This document shows positions 1-13,300 of a DNA stretch of 64,000 bases, piece by piece. This stretch comes from Morinoia aosen (taxonomy: Eukaryota > Arthropoda > Malacostraca > Amphipoda > Talitridae). The stretch covers positions 49,704,757 through 49,768,756 of the forward strand of contig CM059560.1 in NCBI GenBank assembly GCA_030386875.1. The letters are read 5' to 3'. Numbering within the stretch: position 1 is the stretch's first letter; each line of letters begins with the position of its first letter. The translations under genes and the position numbers were made by a program. The notes under the pieces are model-generated. The model searched no databases and was not told the origin of the DNA. It was given only the letters and a program-made list of their open reading frames with translations.

Positions 1-1195
1 AGAGCTGATCTATAGCTATCTTTTTAGTATAATCTGATCTATAGCTATCTTTTCAGTATGAGCTGATCTATAGCTATCTTTTCAGCAAGAGCTGATCTAT
101 AGCTATCTTTTGAGTAAGAGCTGATCTATAGCTATCTTTTCAGTAAGAGCTGATACATGGCTATCTTTTGAGTAAGAGCTGATCTATAGCTATCTTTTGA
201 GTAAGAGCTGATCTATAGCTATCTTTTCAGTATGAGCTGATCTATAGCTATCTTTTCAGCAAGAGCTGATCTATAGCTATCTTTTCAGTAAGAGCTGATC
301 TATGGCTATCTTTTCAGTATAAAAAAACAAGGACAGTAACTCTCATATCACCCATTATATTTCATCAAACAAATCTTTTTAGTATAATCTGATCTATAGC
401 TATCTTTTCAGTATGAGCTGATCTATAGCTATCTTTTCAGCAAGAGCTGATCTATAGCTATCTTTTGAGTAAGAGCTGATCTATAGCTATCTTTTCAGTA
501 AGAGCTGATACATGGCTATCTTTTGAGTAAGAGCTGATCTATAGCTATCTTTTGAGTAAGAGCTGATCTATAGCTATCTTTTCAGTATGAGCTGATCTAT
601 AGCTATCTTTTCAGTATGAGCTGATCTATAGCTATCTTTTCAGCAAGAGCTGATCTATAGCTATCTTTTCAGTAAGAGCTGATCTATAGCTATCTTTTTA
701 GTATAATCTGATCTATAGCTATCTTTTCAGTATGAGCTGATCTATAGCTATCTTTTCAGCAAGAGCTGATCTATAGCTATCTTTTCAGTATGAGCTGATC
801 TATAGCTATCTTTTCAGTAAGAGCTGATCTATAGCTATCTTTTTAGTATAATCTGATCTATAGCTATCTTTTGAGTAAGAGCTGATCTATAGCTATCTTT
901 TCAGTAAGAGCTGATACATGGCTATCTTTTGAGTAAGAGCTGATCTATAGCTATCTTTTGAGTAAGAGCTGATCTATAGCTATCTTTTCAGTATGAGCTG
1001 ATCTATAGCTATCTTTTCAGCAAGAGCTGATCTATAGCTATCTTTTCAGTAAGAGCTGATCTATGGCTATCTTTTCAGTATAAAAAAACAAGGACAGTAA
1101 CTCTCATATCACCCATTATATTTCATCAAACAAATCTTTTCAGTATGAGCTGATATATAGCTATCTTTTCAGTATGAGCTGATGTATAGCTATCT
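1..1195. repeat. 29-bp minisatellite with a higher-order repeat
   Basis: About 37 units of a 29-bp motif built on CTGATCTATAGCTATCTTTT, with variants in the spacer (CAGTA, GAGTA, TAGTATAAT). Two identical non-repeat inserts (about 45 bp, starting AAAAAAACAAGGACAG) occur 761 bp apart at 321 and 1082, so a block of about 26 units has been duplicated. The array is open at the left window edge and ends 85 bp before an ANKLE1 exon. Confidence 0.95.
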
Positions 1196-1279
1196 TTGAG
1201 AAAAAAACAATTCTAGTTGGCAGAACGGAAAGCCTTACTGAAACCTGCAGCTTCTACTCCGCCGTCTCTGTGATTGAAG

Positions 1280-1354
1280 GTACATGTACGAGGACAAGCC
1301 GAGCGGAGTGACGCTCATCGAGAGGAGAGGCCCTACACTGTTGAACTGTTCTGC
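1280..1354 (+). CDS. ANKLE1: ANKLE1 exon (pre-LEM linker)
   Basis: A pyrimidine-rich tract ends in AG at 1279 and a GTGAGT donor starts at 1355. The frame reads TAC ATG TAC GAG... and contains VTLIERR, resembling the conserved linker upstream of the LEM domain in ANKLE1 proteins. It ends in phase 2 (GC), which the first base of the next exon completes. Upstream in-frame stops show it is an internal exon. It lies 85 bp downstream of the 29-bp minisatellite. Confidence 0.6.
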
Positions 1355-4300
1355 GTGAGTTCCTTGCGTAGCGTACTGCTTTATCCAGCTACTCTACTAT
1401 TTAGATGTAGAGTAATGAACCAAAATTAGGTTCTTTGGTCATTATGCTTATTTTTTATTGAGCAATGAATGAAGATGTACTCATTACTCATTGGTGTACT
1501 GATTTTAGTTCATAGGCCGATTTGGATGTAGAGTAATGAACCAAAGTTAGATGGTCAACTTTGCTCCAGGGGGACTATGTAAAGGCCTGAGCTAAAGGTT
1601 AGGTAGGCTTTCTTTTTGTTAGAATAGAATAGGTTTTTGTTTTGTTACGGACCATCGTTTTTCGGTTCACTGCTGTCCTGTTTTTCAGCACCTACTACTT
1701 TCTTCTTCAACTTTCACTTGTTTCATTATCTTCTTTTTTAGCTTTCTGTTTCTGTGCCCTTTCTGCATAGATTCCACGTTTCTTTAACTCCATACTAAAT
1801 GGTGCCTTCTTCCTTCCTCTCTTTGGATTGCCTTTGTTGCGGATAGGGAGGCTTAAACCAACTAATAATCTAATCTAATCTGGTCAACTTTGCTTTGGTC
1901 ACTATGCTCGTTCTATTTTATTTTCTTACTGAGCAATTGCGTTTTTTATTGTTTGAAGACCCTGCGTCACCGTTGTGTTTTATTTGACTAATTTTGTATA
2001 ACTCTAATCCGAAAATATTAATTTCCAGTTAGAATTTTATCCGTTCTTCGTTCACTTGGACTTATAGAATTTTTTATTAAAGTACGTTTAGCGTGCAAGA
2101 CAGGCGCATTGGACGTGGACAGGATTTTTAAACGATTAGAGTCGTTGTAGTGGTACACCTAGAAGCGCAAGTTTTTCTGTCGACTTAGCTACGCTTCGTG
2201 CTGTTATTGTCGTGCTAAAATTCTCAAATTTGGCGACTTTGTGCGATTTTTCGATGCTGTGCTCACAAGTTTTGCCCGAAATAGTTATCACTTGAGAATT
2301 TTTGCCTGAGGAAAGCAGCACATATGACCTAATCATGCATGGCAGTAATCCTGCTTTTATTGCTCCTCTGGATATCTCTGAGGAGAAGAGAAAAAGGTAG
2401 AGAAATAATTACTCTCACTTAGAGCTCGCAAAAGTCCCACACTGAGATCAGCTGCTTAATTTCAAAATAAAAACAACACACTCCCCTTTGGCCTCCTTTA
2501 CTGTCACTATTTTGATTTCTTTCTGCTTTACCGACGTGTTGACCAGCGTCTGGTTCATTAGTTTTCACATCCTGGTTTTGATCATTTCAACCCCAACTAA
2601 CTCTGCAGATTCTCTTTTATAATATCACCCCTCTTAGAGGAGTTCAACTATTGTATCTATGGGAATTATAACACGACTTGGGGAAAAATGTGAGGTCCCG
2701 AGCTTTAAGTTTGGTAGGCCTGCTGTTTGTTAGAATAAATGAATTTTTATTTTTAATGACTTCTTTTTCGGTTCACTGCTGCCGTTGTTCAGAACGGCTG
2801 ACTTATTGAACGTTTATCTTGCTTATAGCCTTCTCTCTTAACTTACTGTATTTATGCGCAGGGAATCTTGGGTAGGAATAGTGATGTACCGATACCATTT
2901 TTTTGGCCGATACCGATACCGATACCGATACCCATTTTTTGGCCGATACCGATACCGATACTCCGATACTTGAAAATACCGATACTTTGACCGATACTAC
3001 TACCGATACCGATACTTTCACAATTATCTAGCCTAATAATACTCCTGTGTTTATTTATATATCTGTTTGGTGTCCGCTTCTTAAGAAACACAGGATGTCT
3101 GAGTGTGCGGTATCATGGATACCGAATATCTCAGTGAAACATTGAATGATGGCTTCTGCATGCATTGAAATGTTTTGACATTTTATCAGGATAGGTTTGG
3201 CGAGCATTGGTTAGGTAATGTTGACATATTTTTCACGGGTCCACCTATCTTAATGATGACATTGTCCGTGGAATTTCCATGGGTCCTGCTACTACCTAAA
3301 AATACCCTTGGCTTATTTGTTTGGAGTCCGCTTCTTCCATTTCTGTCACACTCATAAGGATAGTTATAATGACCGTATCTGTGATACGAGGATCACCAGT
3401 GCACAAGTAAAAGAATAATTTAATTCATTCACATCTGGAAAATTTGTTCAAGAAAGGTATTGAATCCCATCATTTTTGATGGGCTGTGCACACAAATATT
3501 TAAATAAAATCATTATAAGCCCGACATGGGTGTTATAATAAAATTATTTACTAATATATTTAATAATATAACAATATTGACGATAAAGTTTTCGATTAGA
3601 AGGAATGATAAAACTGCTCTTGCTATGTTAACTTAATCGTTTGATTCGTTTCCCGCACAAAGTTTTTCGATTGCGTCATCTTTCCGCTTTATTTTGTATG
3701 ATACCGTTATCAGCATGTATGAATAAACAAGTATTCACTGTTTAGCAATCTTTATCAGCCAACTGAAGTTATTATCCGACTAAATTAATTAAAAATCATA
3801 TATTTCTCCATTTGCAGGCATAAACTAGTAATATAATGTAGCATTTAGTCTTAGAAATAGCAGCGTGAACGCAAGTAGTGTACGTATGTACCAACACACA
3901 CAGTGTGCAGAAGCAAACACGGCTCTTTTCGGTGTGAGGCCTATCGAATTTTAATATTTTCTTTTCCCCATAGCATGTATTTTGGTGTGAAAAACACGAA
4001 AATGATAACCATTTTGTGGAAAAATTATTTATTAAGCCTGAAATTTGCTTATACCCATTAATATTTCATGAAAATACTGCGGGTTCTAGGTATGTTTTCG
4101 CCACGCAAATTCACACAGATACGAGTCCATCATTTGTAGGTGAGTGCCTTCCTGACGTTTTTTTTCATTTTTAGACTATGCCATACACTCTCAATAATTT
4201 GAGTGTGTAGACCTGTTGCAGGGTCCACGAAGTTTTCACCATGATTGCCAGTGAGGTGTTTGAAATTATACTCTTGGTTAGGTTAGGTTAGTAACACTTA

Positions 4301-7300
4301 ATGAATAATTTTTCCACAAAATCGTTATCATTTTCGTGTTTTTCACTCCAAAATACATATTTTTGCATAAATACATAAAAACCTATTTTATAAAAATACA
4401 TATTTTGACGAAAAGAAAACATTAAAATTCGAGAGGCCCCAAAACCGAAAAGATCCGCAAATACGCAACCATCTGTAAGATCGTTCGTGAATTTTTCAAA
4501 CATCTTGAAATAGAAGAAAAATGCAAGATTCGTAATGTACGACGATTTACATGCTAAATTAAAATAGAATTTTCAGCTACTTCTGTACTAAATTTACAAA
4601 AACTTTAAAATTCGCCTTCAACTTTATTTATTTTGTTTACTTTTTTTTAGCCTGTCACATTCGTTAAATAATAAAAATTTTCTCAACTATATGGGTTTTT
4701 AGTTGTAAAAGTATAACAATTTTATGTCGCTACTGTGTTTTTACTGTGCTTAACTATTCATGCTACATAGCTTTCACTCACTGACCGTACGTGACTCATC
4801 GGGAATTAAAAGTAGTAAATTCAGTTAGCGGGCCTGATTAAACGCTGTAATTGAACAGTTAGCTAACTAATGTACTAGGTATGAATAGGCTCTTTATTTG
4901 ATTACTAGTGTGCACGGCCTGCCAAAAATGACGGGATTCAATACCTTTCTTGAACAAATTTTCCAGACGTGGATGACTAACAAATATATTTATCATAACA
5001 GTACCCGTGATAAAAAATATTATTGTACTTGCGCACTGGTGAAACTCGTATCACAGATACGGTCATTATGGCCACATTTATGAGCGTGACAGAAAAAGGA
5101 AAGAAACGGACTCCAAACAAATAAACTAAGGGTATTTTTAGGGAGTAGCAGGACCCGTGGAAATTCTATGTACAATGTCATCGTTAAGCTAGGTGGCCCG
5201 TGAAAAAATTCCGTCAACATTACTCAGCCTTTCCTGTCCTAACCTACCTTAACCGAAGTTATCCTGATAAAATGTCAAACATATCATTGCATGCAAGGGC
5301 CATCTTTCAATGTTACACGGAGATATTCGGTATCCATGATACCGCACACTCAGATATCCTCTGTTTCTCAAGAAGCGGACACCAAACAAATATATCAATA
5401 AATATGTAAATAAACACACAACGGGTGTTGTTAGATTAGATACTTAATTTTACTCTTACGATTTATGACCTTCATTTTCATGATAATATACTTATTATTG
5501 GAAAGTATCGGTAAAGTATCGGCCGAATTTTGCCGATACCGATACCGATACCGATACCAGTAAAAATGGCCGATACTGCCCGATACCGATACCGATACCG
5601 ATACATCGGTACATCACTAGGTAGGAACACACCTCCTGTATAGATTTCGCGTTTCCCTAACTTCATACTAGATCGTGTTTTCATTCTTCTTCTTTTTAGA
5701 ACGCCTTTTTCGCAGTTAGGCAGGCTCAAACTAAATTAATAATTCTAATCTGTAATAGCAAAAATATTCATTTTACTGTTTCACTACGTACTTTCATCAT
5801 TGAAACTCATTGACGTGCGACCGTTCTAGAATAAAGTAGATCTTTAATTAAGGGACACCATCTAATATAAATCCCAAATTACACAAATAATATGTACTCC
5901 TATTTATTCAAAACATGAATCGAACATCGAATTAGTTGAATAACTGAAACTAATACTCGTCCGTTCAAGTTGAGGTTTGCATATGATCATGTGTATCTCG
6001 AGGATTGACTGAATTTCATTTATTCCTGATCATTGTAGTCAAGTGTAGACTCTCGTCGGTAGTTCCTTACATTTACGCTACCGAGTGCAGGTCCCTGCGT
6101 TCTGACACGTTGGAAGGGAGCTCGGGCTTCTCGCAGTCGCAGCATTTCTCTGAAACTCGCATCGCTCCAGAGGGTGAGTTATACAACTGATGCTTTATCT
6201 GCAGTCTTTCCACCGCCCTTACAAAATCCGCTTTCATTCGCAAATTCAGCGTATGAAATTCAGACTGAATGGTTGTAACGGATGGGTAAGTAACTAAGTA
6301 TGGATAAAAAGAACTCTTGAGCAAAACTGTTCAGCCGAACTCTTGAGTAGAACTCTGGGGGTAGAACTCTGGGGGCAGAACTCTGGGGGCAGAACTCTTG
6401 GCCATAAAAAGCGTATGTTATCCCAAAGTTGATATTTAGGACCATAGATGTCGTGGAATACACTTTAATTTCAATGAAGAAAGTAGAAGATTACGGTACT
6501 GTGCGAATGGTTTTTATGAGAACATTATTATCTGCATCATGGAGAATCAAAGTGTATTCGATTAATTAATTATTACTGGTACTTGAGTATTATTTTTGTC
6601 GCAACGTCGTAACTTAATTAACGTATGGATGCGTACGAGAGGATAGTGTCATAACTTGAACGTACGCAGAAGCTGAATATCACCAAAGCGGTGTAAGGTA
6701 GTCGTTTTTTATTCACATTCTATTTTTTTATTTACTTTCATTTTTTTTATTTACGTTTGTTTTTTGAACCATTAGGACATCCACTGTCGGTTATAGAATC
6801 ATTCAATACATTTCTACTTACCTTAACAAGCTTATTAATGTATTTGTATCGTCGTGAGAACCATTGGTGCTTCTACAACCAAGTGGAATGATCAAAGAAT
6901 AGGTGGTAAAGCCTGCGTAAAACATTCTTCACAAATGATTCATTTCTTCACAGAAAACGCTTTCTCTGTCATCAAAGTTTGTAATAGAATTTGGTTGATC
7001 CTCAAATTATACCTCGTTTTTTGCGAACTTCAACTTGAATGGATAAAAATCAGTTCACATTTTCCCAGTTATTCATAACTTGAAACAAAAATCATTTTAA
7101 TTGAATAACTGAGACTAAATTTTGTGCGTATAAGTTGAGGTTCGCTTGAGAAGATGTACAATTCGATGATCGACTGTACTTAGTAACCTGACCTTTATGA
7201 CTTTCTTGTGATGGGTTAAACTTAAGTTTAATATTCAGATCAAATTGAAAGTCTATTGCAGTAAGCAATTTTTAAAGCAGCTAACATTAACAGGATCGTA

Positions 7301-10300
7301 CCTTCATACACCTTTCATTAAGTATTCATAAAAATTGAATTAGTGACTGCAGGTCGATCAAAAGCATCATGAAAATCCCCCAGTGACCACCGCTAGGTCT
7401 TTTCGCAGAAAACGAATTAAATACTGAATTCCTTACCAGGAGACAGGAATGCTGACGGGAATAGGAGCTGCGACAGCAGCGCGCTGACGTCCTTGCCCTC
7501 CAGTATAGCAGAGCTGTCAGCAGAGGGCCTGAGACAGCAGCTGACGTCAGCAGGGTGTTCAGCCCTGGGTCCTATCACCGACAGCACCGTCCGCAGCTAC
7601 GGTCGAGTGCTCCACAGGCTCAGAAGGAACGTGAAACTCCCAACTGTTCATCAGGCCAATCCAGGTTTGTTGATAGCTTGCCTCGTGTTTTGCTTTTTAT
7701 GATGTATTTGTGATTTGAGTGCGAATAAACGGAGCAATATTGCTTTTACTATTCTTTCGAATTTGAGGTCATTTTGGAGCGGCTTCAGCGTATTTCTGGA
7801 AGGTGATGTGTGTGTTGGTTAAAGGGTACGAGATGTCTCTATCGTTATATGCTATCGCATCGCTTATCGATAGACAGTATTTGACATAATGCTCAGTCGC
7901 TACTTTTTGATGATCTCCGGACTTCTAAAAAATGAGGATGAACAGCAGCATAATGCACGATTAGAGTTTCACCCTTGGTTTTCACTGGCTCTTATTTCAC
8001 GTAGCTCAAAAATTCGGCAACACGGAAGTTATTTTTTACTATAAATTTAAAAGTGAAAAAATGCTGTTAAAAATAAGTAATTTTATTTAAAAAAATCGAA
8101 AAACGTTTCGGAGACCAGCTCCATCACCAGTTCTGTAAAATATAGGGTGTCTTATAAGTAAGGTGCCTTTTTAAAACTATTATAGCTTTAAAACTACCTA
8201 TTCGTTAAATTAGAATGTATGAGGAAACTTCAAAGTTCTCTACCTGCGTATCAAGTGTACCGACAATAACAATATATAGCCCAAATATTCATAAAATTCA
8301 CCCCTCAAATTAAATCGCTTCGTATAATGGAACAACAAACAAAAATAGTGGAACTTTCTTTCCAATGTACTTGTTTGGTTACTACACTGCAGAGGATTTC
8401 AGAAATATTGATGGCATTGAAAGAAGTCCTTCGAAGAACTCCATAAAAAAACCCTCAGAGGGGATACAACTATTGTATTTATGGAAATTAGCACTCCCAG
8501 GGGGAAAATGTGTGAGGACCCTTGCTGAGAGTTAGGTAGGCCTTCTTTTTGTTGAAATATAATGTTTTTTGTTATGTTAAGGACCACCTTTTTAGAATTC
8601 ACTGCTGTCCTGTTTTTTCAGCACCTACTACTTTCTTCTTTTTAACTTTTATCTTGTTTCATGAACTTCTTTCTCATCTTGTTTCTATGCTTCTTCTGTA
8701 TAGATTTCCTATTCCCTTATCTCCACACAAGATGGTGCCTTCCCCTTCCTCTCTTCGATACGCTTTTTTTAGCGGTTAGGAAGGCTTAAACTAACATATA
8801 ATCTATAATATATCTGTATAGCAAACTGGAATTCACATTTGGAGAAACTGGGACAACAGCAGACAGACAGCGTTGTGGCAGGTCACGGAACATACGAACT
8901 GATGCTTCAATTCAGCTTGTAGCAACGAGTGTTTCTGATCGGCCCAAGACGTCAACTGAACTTTGAAATTTTTTCTTTCGTTCAGAATTAATCAAATCTC
9001 TTTATCATTTTCAGTCCAATGGCCATAATGATTTTAAAAAAGGACCTTACTCATGTGCCACTTAGTACAAAGTACGATCAATTCAACTCAAGCATACAAG
9101 GACTATAGTTCTATTTTTCTACTCAAGCTACCAGAGTACCAGGGTAACTCAAGCTACCAGAGTACCAGGGTAACTCAAGCTACCAGAGTACCAGGGTAAC
9201 TCAAGCTACCAGAGTACCTTGATATGAGCATTCCATATTTTGTATTATTGTTGGTGAAACATATTTTATTGCCTCGAGCTTCTCGCATGTTCCAGCAAAG
9301 CCGCGCTACCCTCGTGAGATGAAAGACGCGCTGTCTAGACCTCAGCTCGTGCCCTGGGAGAGGTGAGTTTTGTTTCTGTCAAGCTTGGCCTTCTCGACTC
9401 TTTGATATCTCTTTGAACTGCTCAGTAAATTGCTGTATTGGGCCATGTGTGTACTGCTCAGTAAATTGCTGTATTGGGCCATGTGTGTACTGCTCAGTAA
9501 ATTGCTGTATTGGGCCATGTGTATACTGCTCAGTAAATTGCTGTATTGGGCCATGTGTGTACTGCTCAGTAAATTGTTGTATTGGGCCCTGCGTGTACTG
9601 CTCAGTAAATTGTTGTATTGGGCCCTGTGTGTACTGCTCAGTAAATTGCTGTATTGGGCCCTGTGTGTACTGCTCAGTAAATTGTTGTATTGGGCCATGT
9701 GTGTACTGCTCAGTAAATTGCTGTATTGGGCCATGTGTGTACTGCTCAGTAAATTGCTGTATTGGGCCATGTGTGTACTGCTCAGTAAATTGCTGTATTG
9801 GGCCATGTGTGTACTGCTCAGTAAATTGCTGTATTGGGCGCTGTGTGTACTGCTCAGTAAATTGTTATATTGGGCCCTGTGTGTACTGCTCAGTAAATTG
9901 CTGTATTGGGCCATGTGTGTACTGCTCAGTAAATTGTTGTATTGGGCCCTGTGTGTACTGCTCAGTAAATTGCTGTATTGGGCCATGTGTGTACTGCTCA
10001 GTAAATTGCTGTATTGGGCCATGTGTGTACTGCTCAGTAAATTGCTGTATTGGGCCATGTGTGTACTGCTCAGTAAATTGCTGTATTGGGCCATGTGTGT
10101 ACTGCTCAGTAAATTGCTGTATTGGGCCCTGCGTGTACTGCTCAGTAAATTGTTGTATTGGGCCCTGTGTGTACTGCTCAGTAAATTGTTGTATTGGGCC
10201 CTGTGTGTACTGCTCAGTAAATTGCTGTATTGGGCCATGTGTGTACTGCTCAGTAAATTGCTGTATTGGGCCATGTGTGTACTGCTCAGTAAATTGCTGT

Positions 10301-13300
10301 ATTGGGCCCTGTGTGTACTGCTCAGTAAATTGCTGTATTGTTACCTGTGTGTACTGCTCAGTAAATTGTTGTATTGGGCCCTGTGTGTACTGCTCAGTAA
10401 ATTGCTGTATTGGGCCCTGTGTGTACTGCTCAGTAAATTGTTGTATTGGGCCATGTGTGTACTGCTCAGTAAATTGTTGTATTGGGCCCTGTGTGTACTG
10501 CTCAGTAAATTGCTGTATTGGGCCCTGTGTGTACTGCTCAGTAAATTGTTGTATTGGGCCCTGTGTGTACTGCTCAGTAAATTGCTGTATTGGGCCATGT
10601 GTGTACTGCTCAGTAAATTGCCGTATTGGGCCATGTGTGTACTGCTCAGTAAATTGCTGTATTGGGCCATGTGTGTACTGCTCAGTAAATTGCTGTATTG
10701 GGCCCTGTGTGTACTGCTCAGTAAATTGTTGCATTGGGCCCTGTGTGTACTGCTCAGTAAATTGCTGTATTGGGCCCTGTGTGTACTGCTCAGTAAATTA
10801 TTGTATTGGGCCCTGTGTGTACTGCTCAGTAAATTGCTGTATTGGGCCATGTGTGTACTGCTCAGTAAATTGCTTTTTTGGGCCATGTGTGTACTGCTCA
10901 GTAAATTGCTGTATTGGGCCATGTGTGCACTGCTCAGTAAATTGTTGTATTGGGCCATGTGTGTACTGCTCAGTAAATTGCTGTATTGGGCCCTGTGTGT
11001 ACTGCTCAGTAAATTGCTGTATTGGGCCCTGTGTGTACTGCTCAGTAAATTGCTGTATTGGGCCCTGTGTGTACTGCTCAGTAAATTGCTGTATTGGGCC
11101 ATGTGTGTACTGCTCAATAAATTGCTGTATTGGGCCATGTGTGTACTGCTCAGTAAATTGTTGTATTGGGCCATGTGTGTACTGCTCAGTAAATTGCTGT
11201 ATTGGGCCCTGTGTGTACTGCTCAGTAAATTGCTGTATTGGGCCATGTGTGTACTGCTCAGTAAATTGCTGTATTGGGCCATGTGTGTACTGCTCAGTAA
11301 ATTGCTGTATTGGGCCCTGTGTGTACTGCTCAGTAAATTGTTGCATTGGGCCCTGTGTGTACTGCTCAGTAAATTGCTGTATTGGGCCATGTGTGTACTG
11401 CTCAGTAAATTGCTGTATTGGGCCATGTGTGTACTGCTCAGTAAATTGTTGTATTGGGCCATATGTGTACTGCTCAGTAAATTGTTGTATAGAGCACTGT
11501 GTGTACTGCTCAGTAAATTGCTGTATTGAGCCATGTGTGTACTGCTCAGTAAATTGCTGTAATGGGCCATGTGTGTACTGCTCAGTAAATTGCTGTATTG
11601 GGCCCTGTGTGTACTGCTCAGTAAATTGTTGTATTGGGCCCTGTGTGTACTGCTCAGTAAATTGTTGTATTGGGCCATGTGTGTACTGCTCAGTAAATTG
11701 CTGTATTGGGCCCTGTGTGTACTGCTCAGTAAATTGTTGTATTGGGCCATGTGTGTACTGCTCAGTAAATTGCTGTATTGGGCCATGTGTGTACTGCTCA
11801 GTAAATTGCTGTATTGGGCCATGTGTGTACTGCTCAGTAAATTGTTGTATTGGGCCCTGTGTGTACTGCTCAGTAAATTGCTGTATTGGGCCATGTGTGT
11901 ACTGCTCAGTAAATTGTTGTATTGGGCCCTGTGTGTACTGCTCAGTAAATTGCTGTATTGGGCCATGTGTGTACTGCTCAGTAAATTGCTGTATTGGGCC
12001 ATGTGTGTACTGCTCAGTAAATTGCTGTATTGGGCCATGTGTGTACTGCTCAGTAAATTGCTATATTGGGCCATGTGTGTAATGCTCAGTAAATTGCTGT
12101 ATTGGGCCATGTGTGTACTGCTCAGTAAATTGTTGTATTGGGCCCTGTGTGTACTGCTCAGTAAATTGTTGTATTGGGCCCTGTGTGTACTGCTCAGTAA
12201 ATTGCTGTATTGGGCCATGTGTGTACTGCTCAGTAAATTGCTGTATTGGGCCATGTGTGTACTGCTCAGTAAATTGCTGTATTGGGCCCTGAGTGTACTG
12301 CTCAGTAAATTGCTGTATTGGGCCATGTGTGTACTGCTCAGTAAATTTTTGTATTGGGCCCTGAGTGTACTGCTCAGTAAATTGTTGTATTGGGCCATGT
12401 GTGTACTGCTCAGTAAATTGTTGTATTGGGCCCTGTGTGTACTGCTCAGTAAATTGCTGTATTGGGCCATGTGTGTACTGCTCAGTAAATTGCTGTATTG
12501 GGCCATGTGTGTACTGCTCAGTAAATTGCTGTATTGATCCCTGAGTGTACTGCTCAGTAAATTGCTGTATTGGGCCATGTGTGTACTGCTCAGTAAATTG
12601 CTGTATTGGGCCATGTGTGTACTGCTCAGTAAATTGCTGTATTGGGCCATGTGTGTACTGCTCAGTAAATTGCTGTATTGGGCCATGTGTGTACTGCTCA
12701 GTAAATTGCTGTATTGGGCCATGTGTGTACTGCTCAGTAAATTGCTGTATTGGGCCCTGTGTGTACTGCTCAGTAAATTGCTGTATTGGGCCCTGTGTGT
12801 ACTGCTCAGTAAATTGCTGTATTGGGCCATGTGTGTACTGCTCAGTAAATTGCTGTATTGGGCCATGTGTGTACTGCTCAGTAAATTGCTGTATTGGGCC
12901 ATGTGTGTACTGCTCAGTAAATTGTTGTATTGGGCCCTGTGTGTACTGCTCAGTAAATTGCTGTATTGGGCCCTGTGTGTACTGCTCAGTAAATTGCTGT
13001 ATTGGGCCATGTGTGTACTGCTCAGTAAATTGCTGTATTGGGCCATGTGTGTACTGCTCAGTAAATTGCTGCATTGGGCCCTGTGTGTACTGCTCAGTAA
13101 ATTGCTGTATTGGGCCCTGTGTGTACTGCTCAGTAAATTGCTGTATTGGGCCATGTGTGTACTGCTCAGTAAATTGCTGTATTGGGCCCTGTGTGTACTG
13201 CTCAGTAAATTGCTGTATTGGGCCATGTCTGTACTGCTCAGTAAATTGCTGTATTGGGCCATGTGTGTACTGCTCAGTAAATTGCTGTATTGGGCCATGT

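Larger units (their letters stand above)
2879..5619. mobile_element. hAT-type foldback element with 8-bp TSD
   Basis: Ends TAGTGATGTACCGAT at both termini in inverted orientation, flanked by perfect 8-bp duplications GGTAGGAA (2871-2878 and 5620-5627). Subterminal arrays of CCGATACCGATACC lie inside each end. The inverted repeats are long: 2879-3520 pairs with about 4890-5619. 8-bp TSDs, TAGNG-type ends and CCGATA repeats are typical of hAT. No intact transposase is present; the middle holds a Merlin-like fragment. Confidence 0.88.
2632..5757 (+). mobile_element. SINE-like element, copy b, split by a hAT insertion
   Basis: The 5' part 2632-2870 and the 3' part 5628-5757 together make one family member; the hAT element with its 8-bp duplication sits between them. 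The 3' part ends in TAATTCTAATCTG, a decayed version of the tail. Confidence 0.8.

Noticed and set aside
1400..1500. Telomere-like or (TAATC)n satellite origin for TAATCTAATCT tracts
   Set aside because: The tracts occur only as 2-3 units at the ends of SINE-like copies, consistent with a retroposon tail.
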